Below, piece after piece: positions 23,672-33,648 of a stretch of 64,000 bases of DNA. The notes under the pieces were generated by a model. That model did no database searches. It had not been told where the DNA came from and saw nothing but the letters and a program-made list of their open reading frames with translations. Every line of letters starts with the position of its first letter. Position 1 is the stretch's first letter. Source of the DNA: Galeopsis tetrahit (taxonomy: Eukaryota; Streptophyta; Magnoliopsida; Lamiales; Lamiaceae); NCBI GenBank assembly GCA_963675135.1, contig OY776130.1, positions 61,413,808-61,477,807 on the forward strand, given 5' to 3'. The position numbers and the translations under genes were made by a program.

Positions 23672-25493
23672 TGACTTGTTCGTATTTTGGATAAGTTTCC
23701 CAAGTAGAATTTCGTTCCAAGGATTTAATTAAGTGCCAATGAATCCCTAAAGTTGCAAGTTATCATGCCATTGTAGTAGCTAAACTCGTTTGTTTGGATT
23801 TTCGGGAATATAAAAAAACAAGTATTAAACTAGATAAACTAAACACAAAGAAACGAACGAAAGCAATTACACGATATCTAACTTCCTTTCGAAAGTGCAA
23901 GGTGAGAAGGTATTGCCTCGGGTGTATCCATTTTGTAGGTTGTGTGGTGAATTATTGGGGAAAAATACACAAATTAAACCTAATGTGTTGGGTAGAGCTA
24001 AAGGCTATCACTCGTGTGTGTCTACCAATCCCTTGTGAGGCCTAGGCAAACACGTGCATTGACAAGCAATTATTTCGTCTAATCAATGCCATAGGATCGT
24101 AGGATAGTGTCCCATAAACACGTTCAACACGGTTACTAATGTTTATGAGACGCCCTTTCACTAATCTAATAGACGACCTCTAATCGACTAGTGTCTAGTG
24201 TCGTCGATCTAAGCAACTAACCCCCGGTCGGTGTAGCTAATTACTATGTTAATTCTAATCGATTAATTCAAGCTCATACACACATTCTAAATTATGCAAC
24301 CCAATACGGTCGTTGAAGTCGACAAAACTAAGAATGCTAGCTAATAGGGTGAATTAACCAATTGAATCATGAAAATTACCACACTAGAAGCATATACACC
24401 CAATTCCTAAGCTAATCATGCAATTGATCCATAATTACACCACATAACCACCAGAACTTCAACACCCTAGGCAATTGAGACTTAGCCCATGGTTCTAAGA
24501 TAGAAATCCATGGCTAGAATGCAAGAAATCACAAATTCCATCACAATTAAGAAATCAAATGCAAGAAATAAGAGAATTGGGAAATTGAAATGAAAATTAA
24601 AGAGATATCACCTTAAAACTTGAAATGTAGCTACAAACTTCAATTACTTACAAAGCCCAATGGAATTCTTCACTTGAATCCTCAAACTACACAAGAATCT
24701 AAGCTAACTATGGAATGAAATTGCAAAAATATGAAAAACACCTATAACTATGTGTGAGTGTGTGTGAATTGCTCTCCAAGGTGTTGTGTGTTCCACAAAA
24801 CTGAAAATAGGGCCCTTTTATATGTTGCAATAATTCCAAAACTGAGTTTTTGCACTTTAGCCCTTTGAAATTGGAGAAAATGGCCTAAATACCCCGAGTT
24901 TGATGCGACCCGGTCGGGTGGCTCCCACCCGGGCATGCCACCCGGCCAATTGACGAAGCTGTCCCACTTTTGGCCTTGCCCGGGTCGAAACCACCCGGCC
25001 GGGTGGGTTTCACCCGGGCGAAACTCGAAGCCATTGGATTTTTAACCTAGCCCGGGTGGAATCCCACCCGGCCGGGTGGGTTCCACCCGGGCCAAACACG
25101 AAGCTTCCCCTTTTCACTCCTTGGCCGAGTTAAAGTGACCCGGCCGGGTCGATTCCACCCGGCCATGTGGTGTCTACCCGGCCGTGTGTTGTCTTTTGGC
25201 ACGTCATCTCGTTTCCTTGCATAACTTTCGCCTCGGATGTCGGATTGACTCGATTCCTTTGGCTAATTCACTCCGTTTCTCGAGACAAATCCAACCGTGC
25301 ACTCCTATTTCCGGTCCGGTCACTTGTGGTATGTGTTTTGCTCTAAATTTCATCGTATTTCCTACAAAATCGACAAAACACAACCTTTCTCTCATTTCGG
25401 CTTAAACAATCATATTCAATGTATAATTCCATGAAATCAACATCAAATGAACTTCAAATATGCATCTTCAACGTGTAAATTACACCCTAATCA
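23672..25493 (-). repeat. Athila 5' LTR
   Basis: Same 1822-bp sequence as 5574-7395 with about 17 base differences seen by eye and no large indel. On the minus strand it begins at 25493. It holds the same GC-rich CCGGGTGG block at about 24905-25185. GCATC follows at 25494-25498, after which the interrupted TNP1 exon resumes. Confidence 0.93.
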
Positions 25494-26237
25494 GCATCGC
25501 AGGGTTCCGTATCTTCCACCCCAACTCCTGATGTGACGATGGCACAATTCAACCATTTCATGCATGTGATGCATGTGAATATGGGTCGAGAGATGGGGTG
25601 GTCGGACGAGAGGATCGAGGAGGTTTATCAGAGAACCATGCAAGCTCCTCTACCGACGGCCAACGTGAACGTGTCTGTTCCCCCAGGCGCCCCCCCAGCC
25701 TCCTCAGCCTATGTCCCGACCATGCAGCAGGATGATGACATCATGGGTCAGCAGTTCGTTGGCAACGAAGACCTTGATTTGTGGAACTTTGGTGAATGAG
25801 TGTCTCTGAACAATTTATTTTTTATTTCTGTTGAACAATTTTATTTTTATGTCTCGTAGAACTATTTACTTTTATGTCTCGTAGAACTATTTATTTTTAT
25901 ATGCATTATTGTTGAACTATTTACTTTTATGTTTAAGTATTAGTTGTTTAATTTTAGTTATGTGTGTTTTATGTGTTAAGAATGTGTATATTAATTTTAG
26001 TTATGTTTTATGTGTGATTTTGGATGTTATCTGTATTGGATCTTCATTTATGTTTGAATGTACTCTGTTTTTTCATGTTTGTGTTTATGTGAATGTGATG
26101 GGAGACTCTATGTGATAGATAAACAACATTTTCATTAAAAATTGCCTTGAAGAAAGGATGTTGTTGTGGTTACATTACATGCAATACATATTAGAGGCAT
26201 AAATTTAGCAATACATATCAGAGACATAAACTTATGA

Positions 26238-26678
26238 TTACATCCAGCCTATAAATTTGAACATATAGGGTAGAACACATAATATTATGGCCATGATAAG
26301 AAATTTCCTCTGCTTCTTTAGATCTTGAACTTGTCCAGCTTGAAATTCTACTTCTGATGTTAGGTGGTCAGATGAATCCTTATAGATTTCACCAACTACT
26401 TTTGCATTATTCAGCTTGTTGTTGAGCTCTTGATTTTCAAGCAAAAGTGAGTCAATTCTCCTCACCATGCCCGGAAACATTCCGTGTGAACACGTTCCTT
26501 GTCCGTGGATTTCGTGTTCATCGGCCCAAACAAAAAAGGATCATCCAAGACCACTTAGTGAATCTGGGCAAGTATAAAATAGTCTACCTCTGCTTTTTTC
26601 TTGCTTCGAAATGCACACACGAGCTTCTTTTCCACAATGGCATACCACAATTTTCATGAATGTGGAAGATGAAGACAT
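26238..26678 (-). pseudogene. GRF zinc-finger protein gene carried by the CACTA element
   Basis: From ATG at 26678 the minus-strand frame reads a GRF-type zinc finger: CHCGKEARVC, then RGRLFYTCP, then (after an in-frame TGA at 26541-26543) FFVWADEHEIHG and a Cys. A predicted coiled coil follows (LLLENQELNNKLNNAK), then a short C-terminal hydrophobic segment (FLIMAIILCVLPYMFKFIGW) likely to be a membrane anchor. Ignoring the TGA it would be 146 residues. Plant GRF proteins of this shape (finger, coil, tail anchor) are common and often linked to transposons; their function is unknown. The gene is antisense to and lies between TNP1 and TNP2. The TGA may be a CGA to TGA transition. Confidence 0.65.
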
Positions 26679-26777
26679 GAGTTTCTGTATTTTTTTTGTT
26701 TTTTGATGTTTGTTAAGAAGTAGGTTGTTTTGAGTGTGTATATATTTTTCTGTAATTTTTATTTTTTTATACGCGTC

Positions 26778-27000
26778 TTTTACCGACGGAAAGGTATTTC
26801 GTCGGTATAGACACATGTTCAATGCCGACGGATAATTTCCGTCGGCAATGTAAATACCGACTGAAATTTGTTCAACAGAATCTGACTGATTTGACATGCA
26901 TTTGAAATCGTTGGTACCGACTGAAAATATTCGTCGGTATTGACAATACCGACGGAATTTAGGCGCGTGATATACCGACGGACTGACATTTCCGTCGGCA
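26778..27000. promoter_or_regulatory. internal GACGG repeat cluster between divergent genes
   Basis: About ten copies of CCGACGG/CCGTCGG/CCGACTG lie between the start of the GRF gene (26678, minus) and the start of TNP2 (27243, plus). The motif is the same as in the element's two ends. In En/Spm elements such sites bind the element's own regulator, so this may be a bidirectional promoter under TNP1-type control. It could also mark the end of an older element fused into this one. Confidence 0.6.
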
Positions 27001-27242
27001 TGTAGTATTGAAAAATGATCTAGAACCTCAAAACACGCGAAAATTTTGGAGTGGAGCAAAAAATTAAGGGAAAAATTTGGATTGGAGCGAAAATTTAAGG
27101 TATGTTTTTCTATTAATTAAGTGTACATAGTTTAATTTTCAGTGTGTAATTTTAATTTGGTGTTTAATTTTTTAGTGTGTAATTTTACTACATAGTTTTT
27201 ACTTTTAGTGTGTAATTTTAATTTGGTCAAATTGTTTAACAG

Positions 27243-30200
27243 ATGGAATTGCCGGATCGTCGGTGGATGTATTGTACTCCTAGGCTCGTTTTAGGAAATG
27301 TGAATGTTGAATTTTATGATAAACTCGTGTCATTTGTTGAATTTGCAAAGCTACACCCACATTACATGTCTGAGGATTGTATTAGGTGTCCGTGTAATGC
27401 TAAGAAATGTCAGAATAGATCATTTAAAAGCATTGATGAAGTCTTAGTACACGTTGTTATGAATGGGTTCGTTGATAATTACTATAATTGGACAAGTCAT
27501 GGCGAACAACGGTGGCCTTATAATTTTGATCAAGTCTTGTACTATTACACTACTGCAATTTATGAACAACCAGTACACGTTGAGCATGTCGGCACCAGTA
27601 ACGATCAAGAGTTTGGGGTGGAAGAACCCGATATGTATCAAACAATGGTGATGGAAGCCGGTATGTCAAATATAGAGGAGGAACCAACGGATGAAGCATT
27701 TCAGTTTTATGAGATGCTCAAATTAGTCGATCAAGATTTGTACCCAGGGTGTGATTCTCATTCTCAGTTGTCATTTAATGCTCGACTTATGGCTATCAAG
27801 ACGGAGAACAAGCTATCTAACAGAGCATATGAGCAAATGACACAATTATGCAGTGAGATTGTCCTGTCGATAATAAAGTACCTACGACGTTTCATCAGAG
27901 CAAACAACTGATGAAGAATATGGGTTTGCCGGTTGAGAAGATTGATTGTTGTGTGAATGGTTGCATGTTATACTGGGGTGATGACGATAGCGATCTTCTT
28001 ATGTGTAGAATGTGTGGCCATCCCCGGTACAAAGAGCCATGACGGAAGGGACCAGGTGGTCAATCGAGCAAGACAAAAAAGAAAGTGCCACATAAGAGGA
28101 TGTATTATCTTCCTATCATTCCTCGTTTAATGAGATTGTTTCAATCTAGTGCTACAGCTCAACACATGACGTGGCATGCAAGAAATTCTGAAGATATTGA
28201 GGCTGGGGATATGAGACATCCGTCCGACTCTGAAGCCTGGAAACACCTTGATAACGTGTTTCCAGGATTTGCTTGTGAACCGAGGAATGTGAGATTAGGC
28301 TTGAGTACTGATGGTTTTGCACCGTTTGGGAGTTATGGAAAGAAGTATTCTTTGTGGCCGGTGATACTGACTCCGTATAATCTACCTCCATGGATGTGCA
28401 TGAAACCTCAAACAATGTTTCTGACTGTATTGGTGCCTGGTCCGTCGAATCCAAAGCATAAACTTGATGTTTATCTCCAGCCTCTTATTAAAGACTTGAT
28501 CTTCCTATGGGATAACGGAGTCCAAACGTATGATGTTTCTAGGAAACAGAACTTCACGATGCGTGCTGCTTTATTGTGGACCATTAGCGACTTTCCTGCA
28601 TATGCTATGTTGTCTGGGTGGAGTACAACCGGAAAGCAAGCTTGTCCGTATTGTATGGAATATTCTGAAGCTTTCAGTCTCCCGAAGAGTAGAAAAGTTT
28701 CATGGTTCGATAATCACCGAAGGTTTTTACCTCGAGATCATCCATTTCGAAGGAATAAGGTGGACTTCACGAAGAATAGAACAGTCACAAACAATCGACC
28801 GCCCCTTCGAAATGGTATTTTATACATTTATTTTAACATGTTTTTTTGGGTTACATTTATTCTAACATTTATTAATCGTACAGGACAGAGTCTGTTACAT
28901 GAGATTGAGTGGACGGGTTTGAAAAAAACTACGGAGGAAAATGCAGAAGAACACAACAAAGGAATCCCAGGTAATTGGAAGAAAAAGGGTATTTTTTGGG
29001 ACTTGCCATATTGGAGTTCACTATTGCTCCGACACAATTTGGATGTCATGCACATTGAGAAGAATGTGTTTGACAATGTGTTTCACACAATCATGAACAC
29101 AGAAGGCAAGACGAAAGATACTCCAAAGTCCAAGGAAGAGTTGAACACTATCTGTCGCCGTGATGAGTTGGAACAGGATACCCGTACAGGTAAATATCCA
29201 AAGGCTTGCTACACACTAGATAAGGCACAAAAACAGGAATTGTGTAGGTGGATTAAAGAGTTAAGATTTCCAGACGGCTACGTGTCAAACATGAGTCGAT
29301 GCGTAAACACAACAAAAGGCAAAGTTGCAGGGATGAAGAGTCATGATTGTCATGTTTTTATGCAGCGCTTGATACCTATTGCGTTTCGAGAATTTCTTCC
29401 TCTGAATGTGTGGAGGGCTGTCACTGAATTAAGTCTCTTTTTTAGAGATTTAACGTCTACAACAATCAAGGTTGATGATATGAATCGTTTGGAACGAGAC
29501 ATTCCAGTTATTTTGTGTAAGTTGGAACGTTTTTTCCCACCTAGCTTCTTTGACTCGATGGAACACTTACCTGTTCACTTAGCGTATGAAGCTAGGATTT
29601 GTGGTCCAGTGCAGTACAGGTGGATGTACCCATTTGAGAGGTGAACAATTCTATTTCTCTCATTTAATTAGTTTTTAGTATAAGAAGCCTTATTTTAATT
29701 TGTTAACTATTATAATTTTAGGTATCTCCACAACTTGAAGCGCAATGCTAAACAAAAGGCAAACGTCGAAGCATCGATTGTTAATGCGTATTTGAATGAA
29801 GAGGTTGGCATGTTTTGTTCATATTATTTTGAAGACCATGTCAACACGAGGATCAGGAATGAACCACGTAACTTTGATGGTAGAGGTACGCAACAAGAAG
29901 TCGATGGCATGCTCTCTGTATTCAAGTCTAAGGGGCGACCTATAGGAAAAGCCACTGAACGATATTGGTCAACAAACACAGGGGCTGAAATAGCACAAAC
30001 GTACGTGTTATTGAATTGTAATGAAGTTCAGCCTTACATTGAGTAAGTATTTCATATATTTATCATCTAATTAAATAGCACTAAACGTACGTCATTTATC
30101 ATCTAATTGTGTTGTGAATTATTAGGATGTATACACAAGAACTACGACATGCAGATCATAACATCTCAGATAGAGACATAGATACTAGTCTTCAACGTCA

Positions 30201-31055
30201 ATTTGCCCGATGGTTCCAACGTTATGTGAGTATCATTAATTGAATTTTACGTGAACAAATAATTGTTTTGATTAAATTTAATTTTAACTGTACGTATAGG
30301 GACAATCGCACGATTTTCAGAGCCGGTTCTTACAGGATCTCAGCCAAGGACCACTACGGCGTGTGAGGACTTACAACGGCTATATTGTGAAAGGCTACAG
30401 GTTTCATACATCAGAGTATGCATCAACAAGAATGACTAACAACAATGGTGTTTGTCTTAGGGGTGCGAATTACAATGCAGATGCAAGTGATTACTTTGGG
30501 GTGTTGCACGAAGTCGTTGAAATTGAATATCCGGGATATCCAGTGAAAACCGTAATGTTGTTCAAGTGCCATTGGTTTGACACATCCCCTTTAGGAACCA
30601 AAATTCATCCGGAGTACAAGCTTGTGGATGTTAATTCGAAAAGGAAGTATAGCGGGGATGATCCGTTTGTATTTGCCTCTCAGGTATCTCAAGTCTACTA
30701 CTGCACGTATCCAGGAGCTGGAAAACGTAATAGAGAATGGCACGCTGTTTGCAAAGTGAAGGCAAGGTCAATGGTGGAGGTCCCCCAAAAGGAAAACAAC
30801 GATGAAGATGAACCTTCGTTTCAAATGGAACAAATAGAGAATCAAACTGAAGTGTTTGCGGGAGATTTTAATCTTTCGGTAGACTTGACGGCTGCAAATC
30901 CACAATTGATTGTTATTGAAAACGATAGTGGACATGAGGAGGAGGATGAACATGACGAGAGGGAGGATGAAGAAGATGAGGATGAAGAAGATGAGGAGGA
31001 AGAGGAAGATGTGGCAAATAATGAAAATGAAGACGAAGATGAAGATGAATATTAA
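27243..31055 (+). pseudogene. TNP2-like CACTA transposase (Transposase_21)
   Basis: ATG at 27243. Domains in order: transposase-associated domain (27243-27500; RRWMYCTPR, then CIRCPCNAKKC), Transposase_21 core (28085-29100; MTWHARN, LGLSTDGFAPFGSYGKKYS, CPYCME, LRHNLDVMHIEKN), DUF4218 (29400-29880; EHLPVHLAYEARICGPVQYR), DUF4216 (30480-30720; YFGVLHEVVEIEYPGYPV), and an acidic Glu/Asp tail. Predicted introns: 28815-28883, 29641-29721, 30043-30125 and 30226-30299, all GT-AG. Two lesions: a one-base frameshift at about 27865-27875, where the TTFHQSKQLMKNMG segment changes frame, and an in-frame TGA at 28040-28042. Both lie between the first domain and the core. In related elements this enzyme cuts and joins the transposon ends; this copy should not be made whole. 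Confidence 0.85.
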
Positions 31056-31199
31056 ATTAATGTAACCTAGCTATTTTATTTTGTACAATTTATAAAATTT
31101 CATTATTTATCATTTGCTTATAACTTATAATTTAATTATTTATCATTTGGTTATGTTATTAACTTATAATTTAATTATTTATCATTTGGTAATAAAAAT

Positions 31200-31447
31200 C
31201 CAATGGCGACGGAACGTATCCGTCGCCATTTCCGTCGCTAACGGTAACGAGCCAAAGCCGACTGAACGAATCCGTCGCCATTTTCGTCGCTAACGGCACC
31301 GACCCCAAAGCCGACCGACATATCCGTCGCCATTTCCGTCGCTAACGGCACCGACCCAAAGCCGACCGACATATCCGTCGCCATTTCCGTCGCTAACGGC
31401 AACGAGCCAAAGCCGACCGACATATCCGTCGCCAATTCCGTCGGCAT
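31200..31447. repeat. 51-bp tandem array with a variant subterminal motif
   Basis: About five copies with a 51-bp period (phases near 31218, 31270, 31321, 31372 and 31423). Each contains CCGTCGCCATTTCCGTCGC and GCCGACCGACA. The core is GGCGACGGA, a variant of the CCGACGGA motif at the ends. The array follows the TNP2 stop by about 150 bases. Because 51 is a multiple of 3 it gives a long repetitive minus-strand frame, which is not a gene. Confidence 0.8.
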
Positions 31448-31499
31448 TTCCGAATATAAATGTAACTTTCTCTCATTTCACGCGTATTTTCCCTCCCTC

Positions 31500-31830
31500 T
31501 CTCTATGTCTCTCCCTCTCCCCCACTCCACCTCCTTTCCGAATATAAAGCCGACCGTCTCCGGCCACCTCCTTTCCGAATATAAATGCCCCTTGCCCACG
31601 TTCGCAGCGGCGCCACCTCCTTCTCCGGCCGTTCGTGCTCCTTCTCGCTGCGACCGTTCGCACACCCTCCTCCATACCAGCAGTCTCCGCCCATCCCCTC
31701 CTTGCCGTGGCCGCGGCCGCGGCCGCCGCCCATCCTCCCTACCTGCAGTCGTCGTCCATTCTCTCTCCAAGAAAGCCGTCGCCCACCGCCTCCTCTGCCG
31801 TCGCCGTCTTCGTTTGAAAGGTACGTTTTT
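31500..31830. other. GC-rich island, possibly a captured exon or leader
   Basis: The sequence changes abruptly from AT-rich to GC-rich with CT-rich runs and a CCGCGGCCGCGGCCGCCGCC core near 31710-31730. A donor-like G|GTACGT lies at about 31820. Three overlapping frames are open on each strand, which reflects composition, and none is recognisable. It may be a captured host leader/first exon linked to the fragment at 32640-33100. Confidence 0.35.
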
Positions 31831-31840
31831 ACATATCTAA

Positions 31841-32639
31841 AAAAAATTAGGGCACTAGCTTGTAAATCTAATTGTGAAAATTTCGTGTCAAAATTCAGTT
31901 TCTGAAGGTGATTATCAAAATTCAATTTCGTGTCAAACTAGCAACATTCCGAAGCTTCTTCAGCTTCTTTAGTCTAATTAAACAGGTGGGGTGGGGGCTG
32001 TTTTATTACTTTTATATTATTCCACCTCACTTTTATACCCGCCTCTAAAAAAAAAGATAGTACTACCATTTTATTTTTCACACGAACCAGTAAAATATTT
32101 TGAAGTAATAAAATTTACAACATTAATTTCTTTTATGCCCATTTTATTAGACAAATTCTTGTGCGCAATATTGAAATCGAATTTTTAATGATTTGAATAT
32201 ATTTTTAATTGTAATTAAATATTTTATTCATCAAATTAAATTAAAATAAAGTGAAAATTGTAATTTAATTGTACAATGTAATTGAGTACACACGAAATGT
32301 GTGATTCTAAGGATAAATTAATTTTAGACAAAATGAATTATAATTTGTGATAATTCTAAAGAGAAAAAAACAGTGAACTGGAGTTTTTTTTTTAAACGGA
32401 TGGAGTAATACTTAGTAAGTGTCATTTAAAAAAAATTATATCAAATTTAAGGAATTTAAATTTTTGATATACTGATTTAGTGGGCCGTAGGAAACATTTC
32501 TTTAGTATGGAGTATAACATTTATCTTTTCCAAACTGAAAGTTACTACTCCGTATTATTTTTTATTTTTAAAAATATTTTATTATGCTTTGTATTGGTTA
32601 TTGATTTATTTATTGTACTCTAAATCTCTTATCTTTGAA
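31841..32639. other. AT-rich CACTA interior, no gene seen
   Basis: Low-complexity AT-rich DNA with stops in all frames. Short GGATGGAGTA (about 32398) and ACTCCGTATT (about 32554) motifs look like loose MITE ends but do not pair convincingly. It could be intron of a captured gene. Confidence 0.4.
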
Positions 32640-33100
32640 CTACCAGCATATCGAATATTTGCTGAGACAGACCGAAACTATGCGAGCCTAATGAAGTTAC
32701 TTGATCTCGTAGTATTGTTGAGGTATGTTCAATTTTTATAATAATTTAATTTATGTTTAAATATATAAAATGACAATTGAATCTTGATTCTTTGGAATTG
32801 ATTTTGAAATGGCAGGGGGCGAAGGACAGTTTAATCAAGTTCTTCTCTTTCCTATTCAATACTACAACACACAAAGGTTGCTAGATTAATAAAATCTGAA
32901 ACAACGCCTAAAGCCAAAAGGATGATATTGAAAGTAATGTTTCAAAAATCAACCAACAAGTTGCTGTTTGCTCAAGCAAAGGACGACGATTTTGTTTATT
33001 CTGTTGGATCTAATGTAGATTTATGTCACCCAACTGAGTTCGATTTTGTTTATTCTGTTGGATCTAATGTAGATTTGTGTATTGAATTATTTATTATTTA
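32640..33100 (+). pseudogene. captured DUF674-like gene fragment
   Basis: Two plausible exon pieces flank a GT-AG intron (about 32722-32815). The first reads YASLMKLLDLVVLL. The second contains KAKRMILKVMFQKSTNKL followed by LLFAQAKDDDFVYS, which resembles the DUF674 family of plant proteins (typically LKV-x-x-x-KS-N-LLFA-A-x-DFVD). A 54-bp tandem duplication (GATTTTGTTTATTCTG at about 32990 and 33044) truncates the domain. There is no start codon or full frame. It lies between the TNP2 gene and the right subterminal repeats, where CACTA elements often carry host fragments. The family call rests on memory of the motif. Confidence 0.5.
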
Positions 33101-33149
33101 AGCAATTTTGATCGGATCGGATACCGATCACAAATAAATTTTTTTTAAA

Positions 33150-33648
33150 AATTTCTGGTACTTACCGACAGACTATTCCGTCGGTTTAGCGTCGGTAATG
33201 CCGACGGACAGGCCGACGGAATATAATTTTTTTTAAAAAATGTTTGGTACTTACCGACGGAAATTCCGTCGGTTTAGCGTCGGTAATACCGACGGAATAT
33301 CATTTTTTTTTAAAAAAAAATTGATACTTACCGACGGAAAATTCCGTCGGTAAATTAAAATAATAAAATTTAAGTCCAAAATATACCGACGGAAACTTGA
33401 CCCGGTTTGAAAACGGGTTGGCTTGACTGTCGACGGAATTGAATCCGTCGGTACGGGCGACCCGGTTTGAAAACGGGTTGGTTTGAATCCGTCGGGAATC
33501 CGTCGGTATATACCGACAGACGCATATTTTCCGTCGGTAACCAATACCGACCAATTCATCGACGACGGATGAAATCCGTCGGTAAATCCGTCGGCAAGAG
33601 CCAATACCGACGGAATATCCGTCGGTAAAACACCTCTTTTTTGTAGTG
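33150..33648. repeat. CACTA right subterminal and terminal repeats
   Basis: About twenty CCGACGG/CCGTCGG copies, several as palindromes (for example ACCGACGGAAATTCCGTCGG near 33254), with duplicated GACCCGGTTTGAAAACGGGT segments at about 33397 and 33460. The last bases, read inverted, are CACTACAAAAAAG. TAA follows at 33649-33651. Confidence 0.88.

Larger units (their letters stand above)
5574..25493 (-). mobile_element. Athila-type Ty3-gypsy LTR retrotransposon
   Basis: Two 1822-bp LTRs (5574-7395 and 23672-25493) are bounded by TG..CA and flanked by GCATC (5569-5573 and 25494-25498). On the minus strand the order is 5' LTR, a PBS matching the tRNA-Asp 3' end, gag-protease, reverse transcriptase-RNase H, integrase, an env-position ORF, a purine tract and the 3' LTR. 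That is the Athila layout. The LTRs differ at roughly 17 positions by eye (about 1%), so the insertion is fairly recent. Lesions: a stop in gag, an LTR insertion between protease and RT, a stop after RNase H, and a frameshift at the integrase end. A second nested element lies at 8827-12707. Confidence 0.93.
4259..25799 (+). pseudogene. TNP1-like CACTA protein (Transposase_24), split by Athila
   Basis: Exons read by eye: 4259-4521, 4588-4717, 4794-5108, 5194-5301 and 5377-5573. The last exon resumes after the Athila insertion at 25499-25799. All introns have GT-AG ends. The coding lengths sum to 1314 nt (437 codons plus stop) and the frame is continuous if one GCATC copy and the insert are ignored. 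The N-terminal ~85 residues are Gly/Ser/Pro/Arg-rich and disordered. The middle (exon 3, with W-LDPAYIRKCE and an N-R-R-S segment) resembles the plant transposase Ptta/En/Spm domain (Transposase_24). Later parts have M-x-x-RMAEIG and a C-terminal MGWSDERIEEVYQR helix. In related elements this protein binds subterminal repeats. Apart from the insertion I see no lesion. Family assignment is fairly secure; function is by analogy. Confidence 0.75.
2942..33648 (+). mobile_element. CACTA (En/Spm-type) DNA transposon with nested insertions
   Basis: The left end starts CACTACAAAAACG and the right end, read inverted, starts CACTACAAAAAAG. Both are flanked by TAA (2939-2941 and 33649-33651), the 3-bp duplication of CACTA elements. 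Both ends carry many copies of a GACGG motif (CCGACGGAAATTTCCGTCGG and variants), the usual subterminal binding sites. Inside are TNP1-like and TNP2-like genes on the plus strand, an antisense GRF zinc-finger gene, a tandem array and a captured fragment. Total length is 30,707 bp; without the Athila insertion and one TSD copy the core is about 10.8 kb. All three genes carry disabling changes, so the copy is probably not autonomous, though its ends look intact. Confidence 0.93.

Noticed and set aside
26541..27059. Long minus-strand frame extending the GRF gene upstream through the GACGG cluster
   Set aside because: The upstream part is translated repeat sequence; the ATG at 26678 immediately precedes the zinc finger and is the better start.
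31238..31447. Minus-strand frame with a 17-residue protein repeat (ATDMSVGFG)
   Set aside because: It is the translation of the 51-bp tandem DNA array; no start context, no other support.
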